Assembly: GCA_017622995.1 (NCBI GenBank) | Contig: JAGAQA010000058.1 | Span: 1 to 64,000 of the forward strand | Source: Oscillospiraceae bacterium | GTDB taxonomy: Bacteria; Bacillota; Clostridia; Oscillospirales; Oscillospiraceae | Direction: 5' to 3' | Length of the DNA: 64,000 nt | Shown: piece by piece, positions 25,001-33,496 of the stretch | Position numbering within the stretch: the stretch's first letter is position 1 | Layout of the letters: every line of letters begins with the position of its first letter | Notes under the pieces: generated by a model | The model's input: the letters and a program-made list of their open reading frames with translations, nothing else | What the model was told of the DNA's origin: nothing | The model's database searches: none | Position numbers and translations under genes: made by a program

Positions 25001-25650
25001 TCCAGGTATTTCTTCGCCTTTTCGGACTGGGCCTTCAGCGGCTCCAGCTGCAGCTCCAGCTCGGAAACCTTGTCGCCGATCCGCAGCAGATTGTCTTCCG
25101 TCCGCTCCAGCTGGCGCTCGGTCTCCTCTTTCCGGTGGCGGTATTTGGAGATACCGGCAGCCTCCTCAAAGATCTCCCGGCGGTCACCGCTTTTCAGGGA
25201 GAGAATCTCGTCAATGCGGCCCTGGCCAATGTTGGAATAGCCCTCCCGGCCCAGGCCCGTGTCCATCAGCAGCTCGTGAATATCCCGCAGACGGGCAGAC
25301 TGACGGTTGATATAGTATTCCCCATCGCCGGAGCGATAATAGCGGCGGGTAACCACCACCTCATCGGCGTCATAGGCCAGGGCCCTGTCGGAGTTGTCCA
25401 GGGTCAGGGTCGCCTCCGCGAAGCCCAGCTGGGGGCGCTTGGCGGTGCCGCCGAAGATCACATCCTCCATTTTCGCGCCCCGGAGGGTCTTGGTGCTCTG
25501 TTCGCCCATTACCCACAGAATGGCATCGGAAATATTGGATTTACCGGAGCCGTTGGGACCCACAATGGCCGTAATATCGTCGCCAAAGCGGATCACCGTC
25601 TTATCCGGGAAGGACTTAAAGCCCTGCAATTCCAGTGATTTTAAGTACAC
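22081..25650 (-). CDS. smc: Chromosome segregation ATPase SMC
   Basis: 1189 residues. Walker A GPNGSGKSN is near 32-40, followed by a long coiled coil, a hinge at about 510-640 (GPVSRLIRTDNAYAVAIE, GGSMTGGSVNKDAGLL), a second coiled coil, the ABC signature LLSGGEKA and Walker B LLDEIDAALDDRN near the C-terminus. It organises and separates chromosomes with ScpAB. The start is GTG at 25650, seven bases after GAGG. It is first in a chain of ftsY, rdgB, yhbY, nadD-yqeK and rsfS. Confidence 0.97.
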   Translation of the reverse strand: MYLKSLELQGFKSFPDKTVIRFGDDITAIVGPNGSGKSNISDAILWVMGEQSTKTLRGAKMEDVIFGGTAKRPQLGFAEATLTLDNSDRALAYDADEVVVTRRYYRSGDGEYYINRQSARLRDIHELLMDTGLGREGYSNIGQGRIDEILSLKSGDRREIFEEAAGISKYRHRKEETERQLERTEDNLLRIGDKVSELELQLEPLKAQSEKAKKYLEMKEELQGVEVAVWLDTLDKLSAAAKKAEEDYASASFVLQQAHDDLEGLYRQAEEMGETLREKDSQLESVRMKTTMFQSTHQQLEGQMAVLRGNVENNNQNMARIEEEIRGQEDRSGGIESQIAQTAQRVEQIDRDLLDIRQAIQASQQKLSEMTASAQGLNRQFLELRTRESALTADIAGCEAEVRAIEENRKTAQSRLEELDGDLSAGSDRLEQAGKDLEDCRRELEKAKEQVTASNNVIAGFSLRQENRRKTRDASAERLRELGAQLDGVSAKVRVFRAMERDYESYTKSVRMVMQEAQRGALRNIHGPVSRLIRTDNAYAVAIEIALGAAMQQVVVETEADGKAAISYLKRTGGGRATFLPLSTIRGKELQEPGVEKSRGFVGVASDLVKSDPKYRNIVLNLLGRTVIAEDLDSAIAMAKEYRNRFRIVTLDGQVMNTGGSMTGGSVNKDAGLLSRANELEKLTKQEAELQQQKGAEEAQLQEYQRLFDQVEFQLSTARDQLREAEDQVLRLQGQEKQYEVLYNAIREAEGSARRERDALHTRDRADAEHLAAQKAKIQVYEKELLTARQSLAGLEGTQSEAAQATDAITGHMTELRTREAALSAEASTAQSHMEDLKNLRSAMEGDREKKQALMEAIRQENQRLSGEIAALEQRQKENDAEAETMDAAFREMLKDRAATEAAKTRAERDAQEKNKDILNMERACALLEQKKVTTSMEEKQIIDKLWDSYGLTPGTAGEHRGEIENVTAGNRRIGELKRKIAALGTPNLGAIDEYERVNERYAYLAGQRDDVLTSKRELESIIRDITREMTSIFVEQFARIDHYFGQVFEEMFGGGKGQLILEDPENPLTCGIEIRVQPPGKQVKTITLLSGGEKAFVATALYFAILKVRPTPFCLLDEIDAALDDRNVDRFAGYLRNLKKTQFIVITHRRGTMEAADVLYGVTMQEQGISKLLRLDLNQMEEYLGIGE

Positions 25651-25690
25651 AGCATAACCTCATTGATCAATTACTAGAAAGAATCAAGTT

Positions 25691-25719
25691 ATTATACCCT
25701 GTTTCCCTTTTGAATGCAA
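25691..25719 (-). promoter_or_regulatory. Promoter of the smc operon
   Basis: Minus-strand TTGCAT, 17 bases, TATAAT, with a leader of roughly 35 bases. Confidence 0.8.
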
Positions 25720-25884
25720 TGTTTTTTTCGCCCTTGCCCCGGTTTTTCGGAAACTTTGGAGCTGTTCCCGCCGCGGGGCGGAAGGGAATGCCCGGTCCTT
25801 TGTGGGATTTGCCGGTTTTTGTGGGTCTTCAGCCGAAGGTTCCCCCATAAATCTGACGCAATTTCCAAAAAGCACAGAGCTTCA
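25720..25884. other. Divergent spacer between smc and the kinase gene
   Basis: Non-coding sequence between the two outward promoters. It contains a short GC-rich palindromic patch (CCGCCGCGGGGCGG near 25770) and nothing else I can assign. Confidence 0.5.
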
Positions 25885-25913
25885 TTGACAGCATCCCCCA
25901 TTTCCGTTAGAAT
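25885..25913 (+). promoter_or_regulatory. Promoter of the NahK-like kinase gene
   Basis: TTGACA, 17 bases, TAGAAT, about 79 bases before the start codon. Confidence 0.82.
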
Positions 25914-25991
25914 GAAGTAGTATGCGGCTTACAAAGAAAAGCCCGGGTCTCCCCATGTGCGGGCACCCTGAACAGAGAGGATGAAACGACT

Positions 25992-27086
25992 GTGGAACTA
26001 CATGAAAAACTGCTTTCCGTTTGCAGAGCCTTCCGGATCGAGGACCGGTTTCTGGGCTTTGAAACCATTCAGATGGGCAATGTGAATAAAACCTACAAGG
26101 TCAATTTTCTGCGGGAGGACGGCAGTGAAAAATCCTACCTGGTCCAGAATGTGAATACCTTCGCCTTCCGGGATCCGGTGGGCCTCATGGACAACATCGA
26201 CAAGGTCACCGAGCATATCCGGGCCAAAAACCCCAAAAAGCTCTGTCTCCACTTCCACCATACCGCCGACCGGAAGACCTTCCTTGCCGACGGGGAGAAC
26301 TTCTGGCGCATGACCAACTACATCCCCTCTGTCACCTTCAATTCCCTGCAGGACCCGGCGGTTCTGCGCAATGCGGGCGCCGCCTTCGGCGAATTTCAGA
26401 ATCAGCTGGCGGATTTCCCCATCGATTCCCTGAAGGAAACCATCCCGGATTTTCACAATACCCGCCGCCGGTTTGCTGCCCTGAAGCAGGCCGTAGAAGA
26501 AGACAAGGTGCAACGGGCTGCGGAAGCAGCGGAGGAAATCCGTTTCCTGCTGGAAAACGAAGACCTGGCCTGCTCCCTGACGGATTTGCAGAAAAAAGGC
26601 GTTCTTCCCCTGCGGGTAACCCACAACGATACCAAGATCAACAACGTCCTGTTTGACCGGCAGACCCGGCAGGCCCTGGTGGTCATTGATCTGGATACCG
26701 TCATGCCTGGGCTCATGGGCCACGATTTCGGCGACGCCATCCGCTTTGCCGCCAACTTCTGCGAGGAAGACTGCCCGGAGCCTGACAAGGCCGGTGTGGA
26801 TATGCGGATTTTTGAGGCCTTCTCCCAGGGGTTCCTGTCCAAAACCGCCCCCTCCATCACCCAGGCGGAGGCCGACACCCTGGCCCTAAGCTGCATCTGC
26901 CTGACCCTGGAGCTTTCCGCCCGGTTTTTGACGGATTACCTTCAGGGGGACCCCTACTTCAATATTTCCTATGAAGGCCACAACCTGGTGCGCACCCGCT
27001 GCCAGCTGGCCCTGGCAAAGGATATGCTGAAAAAACGGGGGAAAATGGAAGCGCTCATCCGGGAACAGCTGGAAAAAATCAGATAA
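25992..27086 (+). CDS. nahK: N-acetylhexosamine 1-kinase-like sugar kinase
   Basis: 364 residues of the APH/choline-kinase fold. The resemblance to bifidobacterial NahK extends along the length: GNVNKTYKV, FRDPVGLMDNIDKVTEHI, AFGEFQNQLADF, FHNTRRRF, the catalytic loop RVTHNDTKINNVLFD, the metal site IDLDTVMPGLMGHDFGDAIRF and YEGHNLVRTR. NahK phosphorylates GlcNAc/GalNAc at C1, giving precursors for nucleotide sugars. It has its own promoter and terminator and stands just before the exopolysaccharide operon, so sugar salvage into that pathway is a reasonable guess. The GTG start is about 11 bases after AGAGAGG. Confidence 0.75.
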   Translation: MELHEKLLSVCRAFRIEDRFLGFETIQMGNVNKTYKVNFLREDGSEKSYLVQNVNTFAFRDPVGLMDNIDKVTEHIRAKNPKKLCLHFHHTADRKTFLADGENFWRMTNYIPSVTFNSLQDPAVLRNAGAAFGEFQNQLADFPIDSLKETIPDFHNTRRRFAALKQAVEEDKVQRAAEAAEEIRFLLENEDLACSLTDLQKKGVLPLRVTHNDTKINNVLFDRQTRQALVVIDLDTVMPGLMGHDFGDAIRFAANFCEEDCPEPDKAGVDMRIFEAFSQGFLSKTAPSITQAEADTLALSCICLTLELSARFLTDYLQGDPYFNISYEGHNLVRTRCQLALAKDMLKKRGKMEALIREQLEKIR

Positions 27087-27089
27087 TTG

Positions 27090-27128
27090 GATCCTCTGCG
27101 GATGCTTCCGCGGAGGATCAAACTTTTT
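27090..27128 (+). terminator. Rho-independent terminator after the kinase gene
   Basis: A 12-bp stem GATCCTCTGCGG / CCGCGGAGGATC with a 6-base loop, followed by AAACTTTTT. Confidence 0.88.
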
Positions 27129-27129
27129 C

Positions 27130-27158
27130 TTGCTGTCGGGCCTTTTCTGTGGTATACT
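27130..27158 (+). promoter_or_regulatory. Promoter of the exopolysaccharide operon
   Basis: TTGCTG, 17 bases, TATACT directly after the kinase terminator. It places transcription start near 27165 and helps fix the first start codon at 27204. Confidence 0.75.
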
Positions 27159-27203
27159 ATGGTGTGTATTTGTGTAAAAAACCGGCAGAAAGAGGGAACT
27201 GAC

Positions 27204-27815
27204 TTGTACCGTAAATTCGGAAAACGTGCTTTGGATATTCTTTTGTCCTTCTGCGGAATTGTGATACTTTCCCCTTTGTATCTTCTCATCGCCCTGGCAA
27301 TCAAAATAGACGATCCGGGGCCCGCGTTCTTTTTCCAGAAGCGGGTGGGCCTGCACAAAACCCATTTCCGGATCATGAAATTCCGGACCATGAAAATGTC
27401 CAGCCCCCACGATGTACCTACCCATCTGCTGGAAAATCCCGAGCAGTATATTACCCGGGTAGGCCGGATTCTGCGGAAGACCTCTCTGGATGAGCTGCCC
27501 CAGATCTTCCAGATTCTCACGGGGAAAATGTCTGTCATCGGTCCCCGTCCGGCCCTGTGGAATCAGTATGACCTGATTGCCCTCCGGGATCAGGTGGGCG
27601 CCAACGATGTGCGCCCGGGCCTTACCGGCTGGGCCCAGATCAACGGCCGGGACGAGCTCCCCCTGGAGCGCAAAGCCGCTCTGGACGGAGAGTATGTGCA
27701 GAACATGAGCTTTTTGTTTGACTGCAAGTGCTTTTTCGGAACCATTACCGCCGTTCTGAGCCACAGGGGTGTGGTAGAGGGCGGCACCGGCTCCGGGGAC
27801 AAGGAGCGCAAATGA
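27204..27815 (+). CDS. Initiating sugar transferase (undecaprenyl-phosphate hexose-1-P transferase family)
   Basis: 203 residues of the bacterial sugar transferase family with one N-terminal membrane helix (the small monotopic form). It starts polymer synthesis by placing a sugar-1-phosphate on undecaprenyl phosphate at the inner membrane face. Motifs: KRALDILLS, DDPGPAFFFQKRVGLHKTHFRIMKFRTM (the Arg-Lys-Phe-Arg core), RKTSLDELPQIFQILTGKMSVIGPRP and RPGLTGWAQINGRDELP. I chose TTG at 27204, seven bases after AGAGGG, because upstream candidates fall before the transcription start. ATGA overlap with the next gene. Confidence 0.9.
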   Translation: MYRKFGKRALDILLSFCGIVILSPLYLLIALAIKIDDPGPAFFFQKRVGLHKTHFRIMKFRTMKMSSPHDVPTHLLENPEQYITRVGRILRKTSLDELPQIFQILTGKMSVIGPRPALWNQYDLIALRDQVGANDVRPGLTGWAQINGRDELPLERKAALDGEYVQNMSFLFDCKCFFGTITAVLSHRGVVEGGTGSGDKERK

Positions 27816-28681
27816 AGAAGATTCTGATTACCGGCAAAGGAAGCTACCTGGGCAATTCCCTGAAAGCCTACCTGGAAGCCTTTGGGGACTGCTATCAGGT
27901 GGACTGCCTCAGTCTGCGTTCCGGGGATTGGAAGGAGCAATCCTTCCGGGGCTATGACGCGGTTTATCACACCGCCGCCATCGTCCACCAGCCCCGGTCC
28001 AAGGATGCTCCCGGAGAGCTGGCTCGTTACCGGGCGGTGAATTGTGACCTGGCCGTTGATGCCGCGAAAAAGGCCAAAGCGGAGGGGGTCCGGCAGTTTG
28101 TTTTTCTGTCCACCATGGCCGTCTACGGCCTTACCGCCGCTTTTGGCAAAACCGTAACCATTACCGCCCAGACCCCCACGGCCCCCACAGACAATTATGG
28201 GCTCAGCAAGCTGGAAGCGGAACGGGCCCTTCTTTCTCTGGAAGGTCCCGATTTCCGGGTGGCCATTCTCCGGCCCCCCATGATCTACGGAAAAGACTGC
28301 AAGGGAAACTTCCGCAGTCTCGTTTCCATGGCCCGGAGGCTGCCCTTCTTCCCCAAGGTCCCCAACCGGCGGTCCATGCTGTATGTAGGCAGCCTCAACC
28401 GGCTGGTGCAGCAAATCATTGACCGGGAGGACAGGGGCATCTTCTGCCCCCAGGATCCGGAGTATTTAAATACAAGCGCCATGGTTCAGGCCATTGCCGC
28501 CGCCCAGGGAAAGCGCCTGCTGCTGATCCCCGGGTTTTCCTGGGCGCTTCACCTGCTGCGGCATCTGACCGGGGCTGTGGACAAAGCCTTCGGAAGTCTT
28601 GTCTACGACAAAGCCCTGAGTAAATTGGAAGAGGATTACTGCATTGCCTCCTTCCCGGACAGCGTAAAGCAGTCTGTGTGA
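27812..28681 (+). CDS. NAD-dependent epimerase/dehydratase family protein
   Basis: 289 residues, extended SDR fold. Nucleotide-binding ITGKGSYLGNSL at 6-17, LSTMAVYG with the active Ser/Thr near 106, and the catalytic YxxxK as NYGLSK near 137. Likely acts on a nucleotide sugar or lipid-linked sugar as epimerase or 4-keto-reductase. Specificity cannot be read. Its position straight after the initiating transferase is common for enzymes that modify the first sugar. AAGGAG precedes the ATG. Confidence 0.85.
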   Translation: MKKILITGKGSYLGNSLKAYLEAFGDCYQVDCLSLRSGDWKEQSFRGYDAVYHTAAIVHQPRSKDAPGELARYRAVNCDLAVDAAKKAKAEGVRQFVFLSTMAVYGLTAAFGKTVTITAQTPTAPTDNYGLSKLEAERALLSLEGPDFRVAILRPPMIYGKDCKGNFRSLVSMARRLPFFPKVPNRRSMLYVGSLNRLVQQIIDREDRGIFCPQDPEYLNTSAMVQAIAAAQGKRLLLIPGFSWALHLLRHLTGAVDKAFGSLVYDKALSKLEEDYCIASFPDSVKQSV

Positions 28682-28724
28682 AGGACGCGCTTTCCGAATC
28701 AGCAAGCGAAAGGAGCGACGCCCC

Positions 28725-29963
28725 TTGCAGGAGAAAAAGGACATTGTTTTTCTGTGCCAGTTCTTTCATCCCGAATATATCTCCTCCGCCCAGCTCCCCT
28801 TTGACACCGCCAAAGCCCTGGCTGCCGCCGGTTATCGTGTGGACGCGATTTGCGGCTATCCCAGGGAATACTACAAGGGCGGCCCTGTTCCCATGACGGA
28901 AACGGTGGCGGGGGTTACCATCCACAGGCTCAACTATCTGCAGCCGGACCGAAGCAAAAAGCTGGGCCGGCTCATCAACTATTTTTCCTTTACCCTGGCA
29001 GCCCTGGCCCACCTGGGGAAGCTCCGTAACTACCGGGCGGTGGTGGTGTATTCCAACCCGCCCATTCTGCCCTGGGTGGCGGCACTGGCCAAAAAGCGCT
29101 ATGGCTGCAAGCTGGTATTCGTCTCCTATGACCTGTACCCGGAGCTGGCCCTGCGCACCGGCGCCCTTCGCCCCGGGAGCATCATCTGCCGGGCCATGGG
29201 CTACATCAACAGGGCCGTCTATCCCCGGGCCGACCGGGTGGTGGCCCTTTCCCGGGAAATGCAGCGTTTTATCCGGGAAAACCGGCCGGTTCCAAAGGAA
29301 CAGGTCTGCGTGATTCCCAACTGGTATCCCGATCACGGCGCCCCCAGCCGGGATCTGACCGGCAACCGGTTTGCTCCCACCTTAAAAGACAAATTCGTGG
29401 TGTCCTATTTTGGCAATATGGGCACCATTCAGGATATGGATACCATTCTGGATACGGTCCGCCAAATGCGGAATGACCGGGATGTGTTCTTCCTCTTTGC
29501 CGGTCACGGCAATAAGGAAGCCCTGCTGAAGCAGGCCATCCGGGAAGAGCATTTGGAAAACGCCCGGGTGCTGGACTACCTTCACGGCAAGGACTATCAG
29601 GACGCCTTGCAGATCAGCAGCGCGGCCCTCATTTCCCTGAATCCCGGCACCACCGGGCTGTGTGTTCCCAGCAAAACCTACAGCTATATGATGGAGGGCA
29701 TTCCCCTGATTGCCATCATGGACGAATGCGACATCGTAAACGATATTCGCCAGGGGGCCGGTCTGCACCTGCGCAACGGGGAATCCGCCCGGCTGGCTCA
29801 GCTGATCCGTTCCCTTCAGGCCCAGCCGGAAACCCTTTCTTCCATGCGGGAAACCTGCCGGAAGCTGTACCTGGAGAACTATACCCCGGAGATCTGCACG
29901 GAAAAGTATGTAAGCCTCTTCCGCTCCCTGCTGGGAGACCCCGAAAAGGAGCCCAGGGCATGA
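28725..29963 (+). CDS. Glycosyltransferase, family 4 (WbuB-like)
   Basis: 412 residues with a GT-B fold. The N-terminal domain opens VFLCQFFHPEYISSAQLPFD and includes VVVYSNPPILPWVAALA; the C-terminal domain has VVSYFGNMGTIQDMDTIL, AGHGNKEALL and NPGTTGLCVPSKTYSYMMEGIPLIA. This pattern is that of WbuB-type retaining transferases, several of which add an amino sugar. The start appears to be TTG at 28725 after AAAGGAG. It is separated by 43 bases from the epimerase and overlaps the next gene by ATGA. Confidence 0.88.
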   Translation: MQEKKDIVFLCQFFHPEYISSAQLPFDTAKALAAAGYRVDAICGYPREYYKGGPVPMTETVAGVTIHRLNYLQPDRSKKLGRLINYFSFTLAALAHLGKLRNYRAVVVYSNPPILPWVAALAKKRYGCKLVFVSYDLYPELALRTGALRPGSIICRAMGYINRAVYPRADRVVALSREMQRFIRENRPVPKEQVCVIPNWYPDHGAPSRDLTGNRFAPTLKDKFVVSYFGNMGTIQDMDTILDTVRQMRNDRDVFFLFAGHGNKEALLKQAIREEHLENARVLDYLHGKDYQDALQISSAALISLNPGTTGLCVPSKTYSYMMEGIPLIAIMDECDIVNDIRQGAGLHLRNGESARLAQLIRSLQAQPETLSSMRETCRKLYLENYTPEICTEKYVSLFRSLLGDPEKEPRA

Positions 29964-31069
29964 AATATCTCTTCATCAACGTGGTTGCCGGGGTGGGCAG
30001 CACCGGGAAAATCATTGTGGAGGCCGCCCGGGAGCTGGAAGCCGCCGGGCATACCTGCCGCATCGCCTATGGCCGGGCCCAGGGGGACTGCCGGGGCATC
30101 CAAACCATGGCCATCGGCACTCCGATGGACTATAAGCTCCACGCAGTCCGGCACCGGATCTTCGGCACCGGCGGCTTTGGTTCCGCCGGGGCTACCCGGG
30201 ACTTTCTGAAGAAGGTCCGGGAATATGACCCCGATGTGATCTGGCTGCACAACCTTCATGGGTATTATCTCCATGTGGGGCTGCTGTTTGACTATCTGCG
30301 CACCTGCGGCAAGCAGCTCCGCTGGACCCTTCACGACTGCTGGGCGTTTACCGGCAACTGCCCCTATTTCAGCTTTGTGGGCTGTGACCGCTGGAAAACC
30401 GGCTGCGGCAGCTGCCCCCAGAAGGGGCTCTATCCCAAAGCCATGCTGGATGCCACCGCCCGGAACTACCAGAAGAAAAAAGACCTCTTTACCGGCATTC
30501 CCAACCTCACCCTTGAGGTTCCCTCCCGGTGGCTGGCCGGTCTGGTAAAGGAAAGCTTTCTGAAAGACTATCCCGTAACCGTGGTGCCCAACAAAGTGGA
30601 TCCCGCCGTTTTCCACCCCATTCCCAGCGACCTTCGAAAGCAGTGGGGTTTGGAAGACAAATTCATTCTCCTGAGCGCCGCCAATGTGTGGGAGCCCAGA
30701 AAGGGTCTTACCGATCTCGTGGCCCTCAGCGCTCTGCTGCCTGCGGACTGCAAGCTCGTTCTGGTGGGCATGGACCGGGCCCAGGCCAAAACCCTGCCCC
30801 GGTCCATCCTGGCCCTGCCCCGGACGGCAAACCAGGAGGAGCTGGCAAAGTGCTACACTGCGGCGGACCTGTATGTGTGTCCCAGCCGGGAGGAAACCTT
30901 CGGCATGACGGTATTGGAGGCCGCCTGCTGCGGCACCACGCCCATTGTCTACAGGGGCACCGCCTGCCAGGAGGTTGCCCAGGCCCATGGCGGTATTGCC
31001 GTGGAGCCGGGGGCGCAGCACCTGCTGGAGGCCGTCATCCGGCTCAAACAGAAGAAGGAGGCCCTATGA
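29960..31069 (+). CDS. Glycosyltransferase, family 4 (WcaC-like, Cys-rich insert)
   Basis: 369 residues. The middle part contains TLHDCWAFTGNCPYFSFVGC followed by a CGSCP motif, the cysteine-rich insert seen in colanic-acid type WcaC transferases. The donor-binding domain has AANVWEPRKGLTDL, LALPRTANQEELAKCYTAADLYVCPSREE and TFGMTVLEAACCGTTPIVY, with the EX7E-type motif. The N-terminus MKYLFINVVAGVGSTGKI follows GGAGCCCAGGGC. Coupled by ATGA at both ends. Confidence 0.88.
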   Translation: MKYLFINVVAGVGSTGKIIVEAARELEAAGHTCRIAYGRAQGDCRGIQTMAIGTPMDYKLHAVRHRIFGTGGFGSAGATRDFLKKVREYDPDVIWLHNLHGYYLHVGLLFDYLRTCGKQLRWTLHDCWAFTGNCPYFSFVGCDRWKTGCGSCPQKGLYPKAMLDATARNYQKKKDLFTGIPNLTLEVPSRWLAGLVKESFLKDYPVTVVPNKVDPAVFHPIPSDLRKQWGLEDKFILLSAANVWEPRKGLTDLVALSALLPADCKLVLVGMDRAQAKTLPRSILALPRTANQEELAKCYTAADLYVCPSREETFGMTVLEAACCGTTPIVYRGTACQEVAQAHGGIAVEPGAQHLLEAVIRLKQKKEAL

Positions 31070-32313
31070 TCACACGTTACCCCTTCCCCCGGAGGAAGCT
31101 CTATGGGGCGCTGTTTACCCTTTATCTCTTTTTGCTCATGTACCTGTCCCGGGACAGTCAGGCAGGGCTCTACCTTCTGGGCTTTTACCGCGCCCAGTTT
31201 CTTTCCATGGGTGTGACGGCCCTGGCCGCCCTGGCGCTGCTCTTTTACAACCGAAAACGCATCCCGGAGATTCTGACCGATGGCCGGATTGTCCTGGCCA
31301 TCCTCTTCAGCCTGACCATCCTCATCCCCATGGCCCTGAAGCGGGACTGGCAGATGATGTATTTCAGCATGGTTTACTGCGTGCTTGCCGCCGTGCTCAT
31401 CTCCTTCTTTGCCTCTCCGGAGGAAACGGCCAGGCAGTATGTGGTGCTCATGTGCCTTTTGAGCGGCTTTTCCCTGCTTTGCAGCTATCTTCTGCGGATC
31501 CCGGCGGACCGGGGCATTCTGGTGCCCCCCACCTTCCGCAACAGCTTTGACGCCCAATTCTATAACTACATCTTTTCCTTCGTATCCGTCAGCTTTGCCA
31601 AGTCCCGGAATTTCGGAATCTTCCGGGAGCCGGGTGTCCATCAGTTTTTCCTGTTCCTGGCCCTGTATCTGAACAACTATCAGGTTTCCTGGCAGTCGGA
31701 CAGAACCATGTGGGCTGTCAATGCCCTGCTGACGGTTACCATGCTCTCCACCTTTTCCACCGGCGGTGTGGCGGTGACGGTTCTTTTCCTGCTGGCTGTC
31801 TACTTTGACAAAGGGGTTTACAAGACCCGGGCCGGAAGAATCCTGACCGCCGGGGTGCTGGTGTGCGCCGGGGCGCTGGCCGTCTATCTGATTGCCGCAA
31901 AACCCGCCCTCTATACCCAGCTGCGGCTGATGGGAGAAAAGATTTTTTCCTCCAACCCCTCTCTGGATGACCGGGTGGAATCCATCACCTTCAATCTGGG
32001 CGTTTTGCACTGGACCCCCTTCCGGGGCCGGGACATTGACTACATCCTGCACACCGTCACCCACAACACCAGCTCCTCTACCATTCTCTTTGCGGTGCAG
32101 GGCGTGTTCTTCGGCTGGGTGAATCTGCTGGGCTGGATCACCCTGGTCTTCCGGGGGAAGGGACACCTCCTGACCAAGCTCATAAGCGTGGCCGCTCTGG
32201 CCGCCACCTTCAACACCGAGAATCTCATCACCAATCCCTATCTGTGGCTGTTCCCCATTCTGGCCCTCACCGAGGAGCTGCTGCCCCTGCTGAGCCGGAA
32301 AAAAGCCCGCTGA
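31066..32313 (+). CDS. O-antigen polymerase (Wzy)-like membrane protein
   Basis: 415 residues with about ten to twelve membrane segments and little conserved sequence, as usual for Wzy. The motif FGIFREPGVHQFFLFLALYL near 188 and the long external loop with SNPSLDDRVESITF and TVTHNTSSSTILFAVQGV match O-antigen polymerase/ligase proteins. It should join repeat units on the outer membrane face of the cell membrane. ATGA overlap with the preceding glycosyltransferase; 12 bases before the next gene. Confidence 0.82.
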   Translation: MITRYPFPRRKLYGALFTLYLFLLMYLSRDSQAGLYLLGFYRAQFLSMGVTALAALALLFYNRKRIPEILTDGRIVLAILFSLTILIPMALKRDWQMMYFSMVYCVLAAVLISFFASPEETARQYVVLMCLLSGFSLLCSYLLRIPADRGILVPPTFRNSFDAQFYNYIFSFVSVSFAKSRNFGIFREPGVHQFFLFLALYLNNYQVSWQSDRTMWAVNALLTVTMLSTFSTGGVAVTVLFLLAVYFDKGVYKTRAGRILTAGVLVCAGALAVYLIAAKPALYTQLRLMGEKIFSSNPSLDDRVESITFNLGVLHWTPFRGRDIDYILHTVTHNTSSSTILFAVQGVFFGWVNLLGWITLVFRGKGHLLTKLISVAALAATFNTENLITNPYLWLFPILALTEELLPLLSRKKAR

Positions 32314-32325
32314 CCGGAGGAAATC

Positions 32326-33492
32326 ATGCACATTGTCTATGCCGTTACCACCTGCTCCGAAGGCGCCTACCGGGCCCTCTTTTCCCGGTGCGCCCAGAAG
32401 CCGGCCTTTCAATCCCAGAAATATCACCGGCTCCTGATTGAAGGGCTTGCCAAAAACGCCCGGGTGGAGGTGGTGGCCACTCTGCCGGTGAACCGGCAGA
32501 ATTGCAGCAAAGCTTATCTGCGCCTGCCCCCGGAAAGGGAAGGCGGCGCCGCCTACCACTACGTTTCCGCCAGCCGGAATCCGGTTCTCAAGCTGCTTCT
32601 GGGGGCCTTCGGCACCTTCCGGCAGGTTTCCCGTCTGGCGAAAAAGGACAGCGTTGTGTTTGTGGACTGTCTGAACTGCACCACCGCCTTCTTTGCCCAG
32701 CTGGCGGCCCGGATCAAAGGCTGCCGGTGCGTGGGCATCATTACCGACCTTCCCGATATGCTGGGCTACAACAAACTCTACCGGTATCTGACCAACCGGG
32801 TCATTGACCGTTGCACGGACTATGTGTTCCTGACGGAGCGGATGAACAGCCGCCTGAATCCCCGGGGGAAGCCCTACATTGTGCTGGAAGGCCACGCGGA
32901 TATTGCCATGGCGGACAAAAGCCCCAGCCTTTCCCGAAAGGAATCTCCCCGGGTCTGCCTGTACGCCGGGTCCGTCTGTGCCCTCTACGGACTTCCCGAG
33001 CTGGTAGAGGGCTTCCGGAAAGCGGACCTTCCCAATGCCAGGCTGGTGATCTACGGCCCCGGCGACTATGTGGAGGAGCTGAAGGCGATCTGCGCGGAGG
33101 ATCCCCGGGTGGAATACGGCGGAATGCTGCTTTCCAGTCAGGTGGTGGAAAAGGAAATGGAGGCCACCCTGCTGGTAAACCCCCGGCCCACTGATGAAGA
33201 ATACGTCAAATACTCCTTCCCCTCCAAAACCATGGAGTATATGGCCTCCGGCACCCCGGTGCTCACCACCCGTCTGCCGGGTATGCCCGCGGAATACTTC
33301 CCCTATGTGCATTTTATTGACGAGGAAACCCCGGAGGGCATCGCCCGGGCCCTGAAGCGGGTGCTGAGCCGGTCGGATTCGGAGCTGTTCTCCCAGGGCA
33401 TGGCTGCCCGGGCCTTTATCCTGAAAACCCGAAACAATCTGGTCCAGGCCGAAAAGATTCTGGACATGCTGGAAAAAACGAAAAGGAGCTGA
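32326..33492 (+). CDS. Glycosyltransferase, GT4-type
   Basis: 388 residues, GT-B. N-terminal MHIVYAVTTCSEGAYRALF; middle GCRCVGIITDLPDMLGYNKL; donor domain VCLYAGSVCALYGLPELVEGF, ARLVIYGPGDYVEELKAI, LLVNPRPTDEEYVKYSFPSK and TMEYMASGTPVLTTRLPGMP. Cytosolic, expected to extend the lipid-linked repeat unit; donor and acceptor unknown. CGGAGG precedes the ATG. Confidence 0.86.
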   Translation: MHIVYAVTTCSEGAYRALFSRCAQKPAFQSQKYHRLLIEGLAKNARVEVVATLPVNRQNCSKAYLRLPPEREGGAAYHYVSASRNPVLKLLLGAFGTFRQVSRLAKKDSVVFVDCLNCTTAFFAQLAARIKGCRCVGIITDLPDMLGYNKLYRYLTNRVIDRCTDYVFLTERMNSRLNPRGKPYIVLEGHADIAMADKSPSLSRKESPRVCLYAGSVCALYGLPELVEGFRKADLPNARLVIYGPGDYVEELKAICAEDPRVEYGGMLLSSQVVEKEMEATLLVNPRPTDEEYVKYSFPSKTMEYMASGTPVLTTRLPGMPAEYFPYVHFIDEETPEGIARALKRVLSRSDSELFSQGMAARAFILKTRNNLVQAEKILDMLEKTKRS

Positions 33493-33496
33493 AACC